64,000 bases of DNA from Pseudomonas sp. PA15(2017) (GTDB taxonomy: Bacteria > Pseudomonadota > Gammaproteobacteria > Pseudomonadales > Pseudomonadaceae), in assembly GCF_001945395.1 (NCBI RefSeq), contig NZ_MSXV01000002.1, forward strand, positions 62,001 through 126,000, given 5' to 3'. Below, piece by piece: positions 1 through 9,444 of the stretch. Made by a program: the position numbers and the translations under genes. A model generated the notes under the pieces. It did no database searches and was not told where the DNA came from. It worked only from the letters and a program-made list of their open reading frames with translations. Position 1 is the first letter of the stretch; every line of letters begins with the position of its first letter.

Positions 1-234
1 GTGCATCTGCTTGTCGACGACCCGGCGCGCATCGATGTACGCATAGAAGCGACTGCGCCCGAAGATCACATAGGGCAGCAGCGTCAGGTAGGGCATGAAA
101 AACAGCGACAGCGCCCAGGCGATGGCGCCCTGGGCAGTACGCACGGTGAGAATTGCATGCACGGCAGCCAGCGCACCGAGCACGTGGATCGCTGCGATCA
201 GATAGCCGAAGAAATGCTGGATGCCGAATTCCAT
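1..234 (-). CDS. cls: Cardiolipin synthase, N-terminal part (cut by window edge)
   Basis: The minus strand is open from the ATG at 234 to the window edge (78 codons). The product starts [20 protein letters not shown], has a first hydrophobic helix, then a second helix followed by [19 protein letters not shown]. This two-helix N-terminus with a proline-rich turn is the PLDc_N membrane anchor of bacterial cardiolipin synthases. The two catalytic HKD phospholipase-D domains would lie to the left, outside the window. The full enzyme joins two phosphatidylglycerols into cardiolipin in the inner membrane. Only the anchor is visible, so another PLDc_N protein cannot be excluded. Confidence 0.7.
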   Translation of the reverse strand, partial: MEFGIQHFFGYLIAAIHVLGALAAVHAILTVRTAQGAIAWALSLFFMPYLTLLPYVIFGRSRFYAYIDARRVVDKQMH

Positions 235-327
235 GGTCGTTCGCTTGATGACTGCCGTGCCAGCATAGACCACGCTATCGATGGGACGTCACCGATAGAA
301 ATCGGCGTTCCACGTGAAACGGTGCTG

Positions 328-1107
328 TCAGGCGGCGCGGTAGCCGGCACTGCGGGATATCTGCGCAGCGCCGGCCAACAGGCTTTCGTGCAATGCCCGC
401 CGGTTGGCGTCGTCATTCATCACCGCATCAGGGCCGGACAGGTTGATGGCTGCGACGATCCGCCCACTGTGATCACGCACCGGGGCGGCGATGGCGGTGG
501 AGTAGTCCGAGCGGTGCAGCACGAACCCGCGCGCGCGATCTTCACCGCTCATGCGCAGCAGCTCTGGCAGCGTCTTGGGGGCCGGCGCCGGGTAGCCATC
601 CAGGCGCACATGGGCATAGAGCACGGCCAATGCGCCTTCCTCCATTTCGCTGAGCAGCACGCGACCGAGTGCGGTGATGTGGCATGGCAAACGCGTGCCG
701 ATTGGCACATTCACCGAAAGGCGCTGCGCCGCGAATGCCCGGTACAGGTAGAGCACCTCGGTGTGTTCGCGGATGCCCAGATGACAGGACATCGAGGTGC
801 GGTCGCGCAGGGTATTGAGGTGGGGCATGGCGATGTCCACCAGGTCCCGGCTGGCCAAGTAGGCGAAGCCGTCGCAGAGCACCTGGGGGCCCAGTTCGTA
901 CTTGTTGGTGCCCAGTTTGTTCAGGTAACCCATGTCGGTGAGGGTCACCAGAATCCGGTAAATGGCCGAGACGCTGACGCCCAGGCGCTCGGCGATCAGG
1001 TTGCTGCTCAGGCTGCGCTGGCTGGCGTTGAACATCTGCAGGATGCCGAGCCCGCGTTGCAGCGCGGGTACGCGGTAATCGGTCAGCTCATCGTTGTCGG
1101 CGGCCAT
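328..1107 (-). CDS. IclR-family transcriptional regulator
   Basis: A 259-residue protein. Residues about 12-70 form a winged helix (ALQRGLGILQMFN, then LIAERLGVSVSAIYRIL); the rest is the IclR effector domain, ending in a typical AAINLSGP strand. The open frame extends upstream to 1233, but the ATG at 1107 is preferred because an AAAGAGAG-type ribosome site precedes it and the extra N-terminal residues are encoded by an intergenic repeat. It lies downstream of the N-methylglutamate dehydrogenase operon on the same strand, 131 bases after mgdD, so it could control methylamine or glycine-type metabolism, but its ligand is unknown. Confidence 0.85.
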   Translation of the reverse strand: MAADNDELTDYRVPALQRGLGILQMFNASQRSLSSNLIAERLGVSVSAIYRILVTLTDMGYLNKLGTNKYELGPQVLCDGFAYLASRDLVDIAMPHLNTLRDRTSMSCHLGIREHTEVLYLYRAFAAQRLSVNVPIGTRLPCHITALGRVLLSEMEEGALAVLYAHVRLDGYPAPAPKTLPELLRMSGEDRARGFVLHRSDYSTAIAAPVRDHSGRIVAAINLSGPDAVMNDDANRRALHESLLAGAAQISRSAGYRAA

Positions 1108-1136
1108 GGGCGACTCTCTTTGATTGACGGCTCCCG

Positions 1137-1236
1137 CTTTTTGGCGTGGGAGTATCGGGTGCGTCACCGGATCAACAGCGGACGCGGAGCGTCCCAGGCA
1201 GGCGTTTCCACGCGGGAGCGTGGGAGCGATCATCGG
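1137..1236. repeat. Pseudomonas-type intergenic repeat
   Basis: The stretch contains GCGGACGCGGAGCGTCCC followed by CCACGCGGGAGCGTGGGAGC, with nested inverted repeats (GGACGC/GCGTCC and CCACGC/GCGTGG). From memory, similar sequences occur in many copies in Pseudomonas genomes and are often mis-annotated as small proteins containing HAGAWERSS. The plus-strand reading here contains exactly that peptide. It separates mgdD from the IclR gene. Confidence 0.65.
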
Positions 1237-1238
1237 AA

Positions 1239-1913
1239 TTAACGCAGCGCGTCGATTCCCGCCGGTTTGCCGCCGAACTCATCCATGGCGTCCAGCAGGG
1301 CGCCCCACAGGTAATGCGCGGACGCGCGATCACACAGCAGATGAAAGACCGGCAGCGCCGCCGTGCCGGCATTGACCACGATGGCATTCAGGCGTGCCAC
1401 CGAGGTCTGTACCACGGCGCCGGCCGGGAAGGCTTCGGCGCGCAGATCGACGCCGCAGAGTTTGGCGAACAGCTCCGGTAGGTGCGCGCCGGTCAGGGCC
1501 AGCCAGGCGTGGCTGTCCTGGCGGGGCAGCAGGTAATTGGCCTGGCGCTCGTCGTAGTGCCAGCCCGCCTCGTCGGCGGCGATGCGGGCGCCGCCATCGA
1601 TCAGGCTGCCGAGCAGAAAGTACTCGGTCTGCGATAACCGCAGCACCTGCTCGCCGCTGCCCTGCAGGCAGGCCTGGTTGGGCTTGTCCGGCAGTTGATA
1701 GCCTTTGTTCTGCAGGTAGGCCGCGCTGTCGGTGCCGCGAAAACCGACCCGTGGCAGATTGCTCAGGTCGATCAGTGCGCAGCGGTGCACTTGTTCGTCT
1801 TCGTCTGCGGAGCCGGCGACGAACAGCCGGTCGCCCAGCAGGGTAAGCGGTGCATGGCCTTGCAGGTCATGAATGGGGCTGCGTTCAGCATGGTCGCGAA
1901 GGGTCAGGCTCAT
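1239..1913 (-). CDS. mgdD: N-methylglutamate dehydrogenase subunit D (sarcosine oxidase gamma-like)
   Basis: A 224-residue protein of the SoxG family, the small folate/aminomethyltransferase-like subunit of heterotetrameric oxidases. Recognisable stretches are RVGFRGTDSAAYL, the QTEYFLLG segment and the conserved FHLLCDRASAHYLWGALLDA end. The ATG at 1913 is chosen because AGGAG sits 8 bases upstream; a GTG at 1919 would give a 4-base overlap with mgdC but is only 2 bases from that site. It is the last gene of purU-folD-mgdABCD. The gamma subunit is structural, with no catalytic residues of its own. If the operon encoded a true sarcosine oxidase it would be soxG. Confidence 0.75.
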   Translation of the reverse strand: MSLTLRDHAERSPIHDLQGHAPLTLLGDRLFVAGSADEDEQVHRCALIDLSNLPRVGFRGTDSAAYLQNKGYQLPDKPNQACLQGSGEQVLRLSQTEYFLLGSLIDGGARIAADEAGWHYDERQANYLLPRQDSHAWLALTGAHLPELFAKLCGVDLRAEAFPAGAVVQTSVARLNAIVVNAGTAALPVFHLLCDRASAHYLWGALLDAMDEFGGKPAGIDALR

Positions 1914-1915
1914 GA

Positions 1916-4813
1916 TCACAGCTCCTGGCGTTTGGTTTCAGGGTCGAAGAACGGCAATTGCACTACGGTGGCCTGGACCACCTCACCGCCTTCCACGCGA
2001 ATCGGGATCTGCATGCCGGGCGTGGCCTGGGCGACAGCGGCGTAGGCCATGCCGATGATCGCGCCGACGGTCTGGGAGTACTCGCACGAGGTGACGTTGC
2101 CGCTGATGTCCGGGCCCTTGAGCACCATGTGGCCTTCCAGGGGTTTACGGCTGCCCGCGGGCAGGGTGAAACCCACCAGCTTGCGCTTGAGCGGCTGCGC
2201 CTCGAGGATCTCGATGGTGCGCTTGCCGACGAAGAAGGGCTTCTTGCGGCCGATGGCCCAGCCCATGTCGATCTCGGCGGGATGGGTCATGCCATCGGTG
2301 TCCTGGCTGATGATCACGTGGCCCTTTTCCAGGCGCAGCAGGCGCTGGGTTTCCACGCCGAACGGGCGGATCTCGAAAGCGGCACCGGCTTCCATCAGCG
2401 CATCCCAGAGGTGTTCACCAAAACGCGCCGGTACGTGGATCTCGTAACCCAGTTCACCGACGAAACCAACGCGCAGCAACCGCGCCGGCACCCCGGCGAC
2501 CCTGCCTTCGCGTACGCCGAGGTAAGGAAACCCCTCGGGCGACAGGTCGACGTCGCTGCAGACCTTTTCCAGCACCTGGCGCGACAGCGGGCCGGCCAGG
2601 TTGACCGCGGCAAAGGCGGCGCTGACGTTGGCGATGTCGACGTTCAGGCGCCATTGCGCGTTCCACTTGAGCATGCTGCGGTAGACGCGATCCACGCCGC
2701 TGGTGGTCGCCGATACGTAGAAGTGCTGCTCGCCCAGGCGGCAGGCCACGCCGTCGTCGATCACCACGCCATCCTCGGCGGTCATCAGCGCGTAGCGGGT
2801 ACGGCCGATGGCGAGTTTCTTGAAGCCGAAGGTGTACAGGCGCTCCAACAGCTCGGCGGCATCCGTGCCACGCACATCGAGGCCGCCCAGGGTGGAGACG
2901 TCGATCAGGCCGACCTTTTCGCGAACATGGCGGGCTTCTGCCTGCATGCAGGCCTCACGGTCTGCGGCCTTGCCATAGAAGGCCGGGCGTTGCCACACGC
3001 CTGCGGGCATCAGCTTGGCGCCGAGCTCGACGTGGCGCTGGTGCATGGCGGTCTGCCGATAGGGGTCGAAGCCGCGCCCGGCGATGTGCGCCAGTTTTTC
3101 CGCCGAGAACGGCGGACGGGCCGTGGTCACTCCCGTTTCGCTGACGCTACGGCCGGTGGCATCGGCCACCAGGCGCGCCGTGGGCAGCGCCGAGTGGCGG
3201 CCTTGGGATGGGCCCATGCCGACGGTGGAGAAACGCTTGACCAGTTGCACGTCGCGATAGCCGTGACGGGTGGCGTTGACGATGTCCTTGATCTGCAGGT
3301 CTTCGTCGAAGTCGACGAATTCCTTGCCTTGCGGATGGGCGAAGATCGGCCAGGGAAAGTTGACCCGGCTGTCGTCCTTGTCCGCGCCAGCTACCGGAGC
3401 GGCATCCAGGCCAAGATCGGCGAGGGCTTCGCTGGCAGCTCGCTGGCCGTCGGCCAGGACACGTTGCAGATCGTGCCGGCCGTTCACCGAACCGGCGACG
3501 CGGAGAATTTTCGGCAGGTTGTGGATCGAGAATGCAGCGTGTTCGTCGGCGTAGCGCAGGCTGCCGCCGGCCTGGCAAAGCAGCTGATACACCGGCATGT
3601 ACCCGGCGGACATGCACAGCAGGTCGCAGTCGATCCGCGTGCTGGCCTCGGCGACCTTGCCTTGAGCGCTGATGCGCCGGACGTCGACCGCGCTGATATG
3701 GCGCGCGTTCTTGTCAGCGATGGCTTCATACACGGTATGGCCGGCGTGGCAGGAAATGCCTTTGGCTTGCACGGCGGTGACCAGGCCGGGAGTGTCGCTG
3801 CGCTCGCGCATGTCGACCAGCGCCGCGACCTCCACGCCGGCCTCGAGCAGGTCGAGCGCGGCCAGGTAGCCGTCGTCGTTGCCGGTCAGTACCACCGCGC
3901 GCTTGCCCGGGCTGACCGCGTACAGGCGCATCAGCCGCTGGGCGGCGCTGGTCAGCATCACGCCGGGCAGGTCGTTGTTGCGGAAGATCACTGGCTGGTC
4001 GAAGGAGCCGCTGGCGACGATGCACTGCCTGGCGCGTACCTTGTACAGCCGATTGCCCCGGATCACCGGCAGGTAGTTGTCGGCGAACCAGGCGTTGCAG
4101 ATCGCCGAATCGAGTACGCGGATATTGGCATGGCTTTGCACCGCCCTGACCAGCTCTTCACGCAGGCCCATGGCAGCGTTGGCGTCGAGGCCGAAACGGG
4201 CGTAGGTCAGCGAACCGCCGAGCACCGGGTTCTGTTCGATCAGCAGCACCTTGGCGCCGCCATTGGCGGCATGCAGGGCCGCGGACAGGCCGGCGGGGCC
4301 GGAACCGATCACCGCCAGGTCGCAGAACAGGTAGGCCTTGTCGTGGTAGGTGGGTGTGAGCTTCAGGTCGAGCACGCCGAGGCCGGCTTTCTTGCGGATC
4401 AGCGGTTCCCAGCGTTTCCACATGCCCTTGGGCTTGTAGAAGGCGCGGTAGTAGAAACCTACGGGCATGAATTTGGAGAACGTGCCGAGAATCGCGTCGC
4501 GGTCCTTTTCCAGGCTGCCGTTGACGTTCTGTGGGGTAACGCTGATACCCGCCGCCAGCGGGTATTCGTCGGCCAGCACGTTGGGCTCGTGCGGCAGTTG
4601 CACCAGGGTGTTGGCGTCCTGGCCGGCCATGGTCAGCGGGCCGCGCGGGCGGTGGTATTTGAACGAGCGCGAGAGCAGCCAGCGGCCGTCGGCGGCCAGG
4701 GCACTGGCGATGGTATCGCCGGCGAAACCCTGGCAGACGCTGCCGTCGAAGCTGAAGGTCAGCGGCTTGTTGCGGTCGATCAACAGCCCCATGGGGGCGG
4801 GCAGGCGGTTCAT
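1916..4813 (-). CDS. mgdC: N-methylglutamate dehydrogenase subunit C (sarcosine oxidase alpha-like)
   Basis: A 965-residue protein with the layout of sarcosine oxidase alpha. The N-terminal domain is ferredoxin-like (conserved RSFKYHRPRGP near residues 49-59). A dinucleotide-binding domain has AVIGSGPAGLSAALHAA from about residue 167. The C-terminal part, from about residue 600, is a GcvT-like aminomethyltransferase domain that binds tetrahydrofolate and takes the one-carbon unit as methylene-THF. It overlaps mgdB by 4 bases (ATGA). In the N-methylglutamate pathway the complex oxidises N-methylglutamate to glutamate plus a formaldehyde-level carbon. Its assignment to this pathway rather than to sarcosine rests on the neighbouring gmaS-mgsABC operon. 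Confidence 0.78.
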   Translation of the reverse strand: MNRLPAPMGLLIDRNKPLTFSFDGSVCQGFAGDTIASALAADGRWLLSRSFKYHRPRGPLTMAGQDANTLVQLPHEPNVLADEYPLAAGISVTPQNVNGSLEKDRDAILGTFSKFMPVGFYYRAFYKPKGMWKRWEPLIRKKAGLGVLDLKLTPTYHDKAYLFCDLAVIGSGPAGLSAALHAANGGAKVLLIEQNPVLGGSLTYARFGLDANAAMGLREELVRAVQSHANIRVLDSAICNAWFADNYLPVIRGNRLYKVRARQCIVASGSFDQPVIFRNNDLPGVMLTSAAQRLMRLYAVSPGKRAVVLTGNDDGYLAALDLLEAGVEVAALVDMRERSDTPGLVTAVQAKGISCHAGHTVYEAIADKNARHISAVDVRRISAQGKVAEASTRIDCDLLCMSAGYMPVYQLLCQAGGSLRYADEHAAFSIHNLPKILRVAGSVNGRHDLQRVLADGQRAASEALADLGLDAAPVAGADKDDSRVNFPWPIFAHPQGKEFVDFDEDLQIKDIVNATRHGYRDVQLVKRFSTVGMGPSQGRHSALPTARLVADATGRSVSETGVTTARPPFSAEKLAHIAGRGFDPYRQTAMHQRHVELGAKLMPAGVWQRPAFYGKAADREACMQAEARHVREKVGLIDVSTLGGLDVRGTDAAELLERLYTFGFKKLAIGRTRYALMTAEDGVVIDDGVACRLGEQHFYVSATTSGVDRVYRSMLKWNAQWRLNVDIANVSAAFAAVNLAGPLSRQVLEKVCSDVDLSPEGFPYLGVREGRVAGVPARLLRVGFVGELGYEIHVPARFGEHLWDALMEAGAAFEIRPFGVETQRLLRLEKGHVIISQDTDGMTHPAEIDMGWAIGRKKPFFVGKRTIEILEAQPLKRKLVGFTLPAGSRKPLEGHMVLKGPDISGNVTSCEYSQTVGAIIGMAYAAVAQATPGMQIPIRVEGGEVVQATVVQLPFFDPETKRQEL

Positions 4814-5106
4814 TGGGCGGCCTCCGGGGCGGTGAAATCGATGCGCTGGTCGAACAGTTCACGAGGGTCGAAGGTGCGCAGGATCTCGTCGCTGCCGGTG
4901 TGGCGCTCGGCCAGGAACCAATAGCTCGACGGCGTGTGCATCCACCATTCGGTGACCACGCCGAGCAGGTTCTCGCTGTTGAATACGTAGTCGGCCCATT
5001 CGGCGACGCTGCAAGTGGCCGGGTCGGGCATGTGCTTGAGTTCACCGCCGTAGGTGAATTCGCTGATGTTGCGCGGCCCGTTTAGCGGGCAAGTCATGAT
5101 CTTCAT
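4810..5106 (-). CDS. mgdB: N-methylglutamate dehydrogenase subunit B (sarcosine oxidase delta-like)
   Basis: A 98-residue SoxD-like subunit, recognisable by its start (PLNGPRNISEFTYGGE) and by VVTEWWMHTPSSYWFLAERH. In Corynebacterium sarcosine oxidase the delta subunit binds zinc through three cysteines and one histidine. Here only Cys6 and a histidine near position 57 remain; the second N-terminal cysteine is Asn9 and the C-terminal one is serine. The gene overlaps mgdC by 4 bases and follows mgdA by about 13 bases. Its small size and position make it the bridging subunit of the complex. Confidence 0.75.
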   Translation of the reverse strand: MKIMTCPLNGPRNISEFTYGGELKHMPDPATCSVAEWADYVFNSENLLGVVTEWWMHTPSSYWFLAERHTGSDEILRTFDPRELFDQRIDFTAPEAAQ

Positions 5107-5119
5107 TGGCTGTACCCCG

Positions 5120-6360
5120 TCAGTGGCTGGCCGCCGTGGCGCCCATTTCGTTGACCTGCTGGAAGCGACTGAAGCGATCCAGGCCGAACGGCGCGATCAG
5201 CTCCGGCACCTTGCCGCCGCTGGCGACCAGCTCGGCCATGCTCTTGCCGCAGATCGGCGTGGCCTTGAAGCCCCAGGTGCCCCAGCCAGCGTCGAGGTAG
5301 TAACCGTCGATCGGCGACAGGCCCATGATCGGGCTGTAGTCGGGCGTCATGTCGGTGATGCCAGCCCACTGACGCATCAGCTTGGCGCCCGCCATGAACG
5401 GGAACATCTCGACGGCCGAGGCCAGCAGGCTTTCCTTGAGGTCCAGGGTCGAGCGGGTGTTGTACAGCGGGTAGGGGTCGGAGCCGCCGCCAAACACGAT
5501 CTCGCCGCGGCTGGTCTGCTGCACGTAGCAATGCAGGGCGCTTGAACTCACCAGCGGATCGAGAAATGGCTTGAACGGTTGGGTGACCATCGCCTGCAGC
5601 GGGTAGGTGTGGATCGGCGCCTTGATCTTCAGTTTGTTCATCAGCAGCGAGCTGGTGCCGGCCACGGCCTGTACTACGCAACCACACTGAATGGTGCCGC
5701 GATTGGTTTTCACCGCGCGGATGCGGCCGCCCTCGACGACGAAATCCTGCACTTCGGTGAGCTGGTGGATTTCCACGCCGCGCTTGGCCGCCTGCTTGGC
5801 GTAGCCCCAGGCCACGGCATCGTGGCGGGCGGTGCCGCCGTCGATGTGCCAGAGGCCGGCCAGCACCGGGATATGGCCGGGGTCGAGGTTGAGGCTCGGC
5901 ACCAGTTCGCGGATCTGCTGGCGGTCGATCATCTCGGTACGCCCGCCAAAGTGCTTGTTCACTTCGGCGCGCTGGCGAAAGGCGCGCACGGCGGCGTCGG
6001 TATGGGCCAGGGTGAGCTGGCCACGGTGTGAGTACATGATGTTGAAGTCGAACTCGTTGGAGAGGTTCTCGAACATCCGCACCGATTCGATATAGAACTT
6101 CACACCTTCGCTGGTCAGGTAGTTGGAGCGGATCACCGCGGTGTTACGCGCAGTGTTGCCGCCGCCCAGGTAGCCCTTTTCCAGCACCGCTATGTTGTTG
6201 ATGCCGTGGTATTTGGACAGGTAGTAGGCGGTGGCCAGGCCATGGCCGCCAGCGCCAATGATCACCACGTCATAGGAGGCTTTCAGCTCCTTGGGGGCGG
6301 GCAGGTCGACCTCGACCGGGTACTCCGACGACAGGCCGTATTTGAGCAGCGAGAAAGGCA

Positions 6361-6361
<1 letters not shown>
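5120..6361 (-). CDS. mgdA: N-methylglutamate dehydrogenase subunit A (sarcosine oxidase beta-like, FAD)
   Basis: A 413-residue DAO-family flavoprotein. The FAD-binding fingerprint is VVIIGAGGHGLATAYYLSK (residues about 32-50), followed by GGGNTARNTAVIRSNYL. The C-terminal part holds GITDMTPDYSPIMG and DAGWGTWGFKATP, as in SoxB. It is the catalytic subunit that oxidises the N-methyl amine. Its ATG shares one base with the folD stop (TGATG), so the two are translationally coupled. The frame is open upstream to 6649, but that part lies inside folD. A sarcosine substrate remains possible on sequence alone. Confidence 0.78.
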
Positions 6362-7235
<874 letters not shown>

Positions 7236-7239
<4 letters not shown>

Positions 7240-8102
7240 CGGAAGATCACCGTGCGGTCGCCGTTGAGGAATACGCGCTGCTCGGTGTGGTACTTCACCG
7301 CCCGCGACAGCGCCACGGTTTCGGTATCGCGGCCAATGGCGACCAGGTCGTCAGGCTTCAGGGCGTGGTCCACGCGCTGCACCTCCTGCTCGATGATCGG
7401 CCCCTCGTCGAGGTCGGAAGTGACGTAGTGAGCGGTGGCGCCGATCAGCTTCACGCCACGCTCGAACGCCTGGTGGTAAGGCTTGGCACCTTTGAAACCG
7501 GGCAGGAAAGAGTGATGGATATTGATCGCCCGGCCCGCCAGCTGCTTGCACAGGTTGTTGGAAAGAATCTGCATGTAGCGCGCCAGCACCACCAGCTCGG
7601 TGCCGGTTTCATCGATGATCTTCATCAGCTCGGCTTCCTGCCCGGTCTTGGTGTCCTTGGTCACCGGCAGGTAGATGAAACGGATGCCCTCGCGCTCGGC
7701 CATCGGCCGCAGGTCGAGGTGGTTGGAGACGATGGCGGTGATCTCCATGTTCAGTTCGCCCTTCTGGTGGCGGTAAAGCAGGTCGGCCAGGCAATGATCG
7801 AACTTGCTGACCATCAGCAGCACGCGCATCGGCTTGCGGGTGCTGTACAGGCCCCAGGTCATGTCGAAGGCGCCCGCCACTGCGGCAAAGCCTTCCTCGA
7901 TCTTCGCCAGGTCATCGCTCACGCCGGTGTTGAAGCGAAATACCGCACGCATGAAGAAAGTGCTGCTGACCTCGTCGTCGAATTGCGACATCTCGCTGAT
8001 GTAGCACTGATGCTCGGCAAGAAACGACGCCACCGCGGCGACGATGCCCGATGTGGCCGGGCAACTGATCTTGATCACGTACTGGTTCTGGGCGTGCTGC
8101 AT
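7236..8102 (-). CDS. purU: Formyltetrahydrofolate deformylase
   Basis: A 288-residue PurU. The N-terminal ACT domain (residues about 6-80, [20 protein letters not shown]) is followed by a formyltransferase-fold hydrolase with [20 protein letters not shown] and a [15 protein letters not shown] segment. It hydrolyses 10-formyl-THF to formate and free THF. The ATG at 8102 has GAGGAT just upstream; the open frame continues to 8138 but without a ribosome site. As first gene of the operon with folD and mgdABCD it completes the path methylene-THF to formate and recycles THF for the dehydrogenase. Confidence 0.92.
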
Positions 8103-8478
8103 GTCGGATCCTCGGAACGGTCGGCGGCAGGAAATCATTCATGGATAAATGCGTGGTTCGCCTATGAATATATTTTCTTGTGGCGAATCTAATTTTCTTG
8201 ATAGTGATTTTTATAAGCGAATGATTTGTTCGTTTCAATGCCTGTTAAGAATTTATTTATCTCTACAGGAATTTTTCGGACGTGACTGCGGGGGATGCTG
8301 GCGAGGACGTCTTCGTCGTTTCCGGCGCCAATTAGCAGCCAGGTCGCGGATTCGTCTCAGAGGTGAGAAAACGGAAGGAGGCATGGCGCCATCAGCCAGG
8401 AGGGCGCGCGCTGGAAAAGAAGAAGGGCATTGAGTGCGATGGGCTGTTTGAAGGCGAAAGCTGCCGCCACCGATCCAG
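8103..8478. promoter_or_regulatory. Leader/promoter region of the purU operon, no convincing gene
   Basis: This 376-base stretch is AT-rich near purU and GC-rich near the repeat. It holds an inverted repeat TTCGCC (8157-8162) ... GGCGAA (8182-8187). Its central AATATATTC (8166-8174, minus strand) recurs on the other side of the XRE-cupin gene (9225-9233). A plus-strand open frame at 8149-8433 has no family signature and is judged spurious. I looked for a sigma-54 site and for folate or glycine riboswitch signatures on the minus strand and saw none. Confidence 0.35.
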
Positions 8479-8528
8479 TGTAGGAGCGGGCCATGCCCGC
8501 GAAATCACGGGCATGGCCCGCTCCCACA
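8479..8528. repeat. REP-like palindrome
   Basis: A near-perfect inverted repeat: TGTAGGAGCGGGCCATGCCC ... GGGCATGGCCCGCTCCCACA, loop AAATCA. The same GGGAGCGGGCCATGCCCGCG core recurs at 19746-19798 and 42040-42106. It lies between the convergent-side end of the XRE-cupin gene and the purU leader. Confidence 0.85.
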
Positions 8529-8599
8529 GATAATCACCAGTCCACCCCACGGGAGCGAACGGCCGCTCCCGCCCTACAGCCGCCGGGTGAGCTTGGCCT

Positions 8600-9199
8600 T
8601 CACTCCTTGCCGTAATTCATGATCGACAGCAGGCGGATCGGTACCTGGATCAGCTGTTCCGGACCGTGGGGGACTTCGGCGTCGAAGGTCAGGCTGTCGC
8701 CGGCCTGCATGGCGTAGAGCTGGTTGCCGTGGCGGTAGACCAGTTCGCCTTCGAGCAGGTGCAGGAACTCGGTGCCTGGGTGCGAGAAGGTCGGAAACTC
8801 CTCGCTGGCATCGTCCATGCTGACCATGTAGGCCTCGAAGCTCTTCTTCGGCCCGCGGGTATGGTTCAGCAGGTGATAGGTGTGGCCTTTCTCGGTGCCG
8901 CGGCGCACCACCTCCAGGCCTTCATCGGCTTTCACCAGCAGCGCCCCGCTGCCTTGCTGGTCGTACTGGCTGAACAGCTTGGACATCGGCATGCCGAGCA
9001 CATCGCACAGGCGGCTGAGGGTCTCGAGGCTGGTGGACACCTGGGCATTCTCGATCTTGCTGAGCATGCCCTGGCTGATCCCGGCGATGCGCGCGACCTC
9101 GGCGATTTTCAGTTCCTGAGCCAGACGCTGGCGGCGTATCTGCATACCCAGATACTGCTCGAGCTTCAAACGGGGCGGAGTCTCTGTAGTTTCACTCAT
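8600..9199 (-). CDS. XRE-family regulator with cupin domain
   Basis: A 199-residue protein with an HTH_XRE domain at residues about 15-72 (LGMQIRRQRLAQELKIAEVA, then GISQGMLSKIENAQVSTS) and a C-terminal cupin sensor domain at about 115-195 (HPGTEFLHLLEGELVYRHG, AGDSLTFDAEVPHGPEQ). This is the PuuR/MppR-like architecture that senses a small metabolite. It is transcribed away from gmaS, with 245 bases between the starts, and upstream of the purU-mgd operon in the same orientation. It is therefore the likely local regulator of methylamine use; the effector could be gamma-glutamylmethylamide or N-methylglutamate (inference). Confidence 0.88.
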   Translation of the reverse strand: MSETTETPPRLKLEQYLGMQIRRQRLAQELKIAEVARIAGISQGMLSKIENAQVSTSLETLSRLCDVLGMPMSKLFSQYDQQGSGALLVKADEGLEVVRRGTEKGHTYHLLNHTRGPKKSFEAYMVSMDDASEEFPTFSHPGTEFLHLLEGELVYRHGNQLYAMQAGDSLTFDAEVPHGPEQLIQVPIRLLSIMNYGKE

Positions 9200-9366
9200 G
9201 CACGGCCATTTTCTAAATGTGAATAATATATTCGCACCAGGAATGACCAGCCTGCATTGTAACGGTGCACGCCAAGGGGTGTGAATTTCTTGTTATGAAA
9301 GCATTTTTCCTGTGCAGATAGAAGAAAACCCGCGTGGCGGCTAGCTGGCGCTGACCATGACCCGAA
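9200..9366. promoter_or_regulatory. Divergent control region between XRE-cupin gene and gmaS
   Basis: An AT-rich region holding GTGAATAATATATTCGCACC (9220-9239), an imperfect palindrome sharing AATATATTC with the purU leader and a candidate XRE-cupin operator. GCACCA near 9235 and GGTGCA near 9264 resemble NtrC half-sites but are far apart. The sigma-54 promoter follows immediately. Confidence 0.4.
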
Positions 9367-9383
9367 TTGGCAAGTTGATTGCA
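9367..9383 (+). promoter_or_regulatory. Sigma-54 promoter of gmaS-mgsABC
   Basis: TTGGCAAGTTGATTGCA matches the RpoN consensus YTGGCACGN4TTGCW at all but one defined base. GG and GC are exactly 10 bases apart, as required. It lies about 62 bases before the gmaS ATG, giving a predicted start of transcription near 9394. Sigma-54 control fits a nitrogen-scavenging operon. Confidence 0.75.
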
Positions 9384-9444
9384 TTCTTGTTGAGAAATTT
9401 AATTTCCTAACTGGAATAGTCATCGAGTCGACAGGAGCCATGTG

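Noticed and set aside
1958..4924. Long plus-strand open frame opposite mgdC
   Set aside because: It is an antisense shadow of a high-GC gene. Its translation is rich in Gln, His, Gly and Ala with no domain, while the minus strand carries clear sarcosine-oxidase-alpha motifs.
8149..8433. 94-codon plus-strand open frame in the purU leader
   Set aside because: No ribosome site or family signature; it crosses AT-rich promoter DNA and low-complexity Arg-rich sequence.
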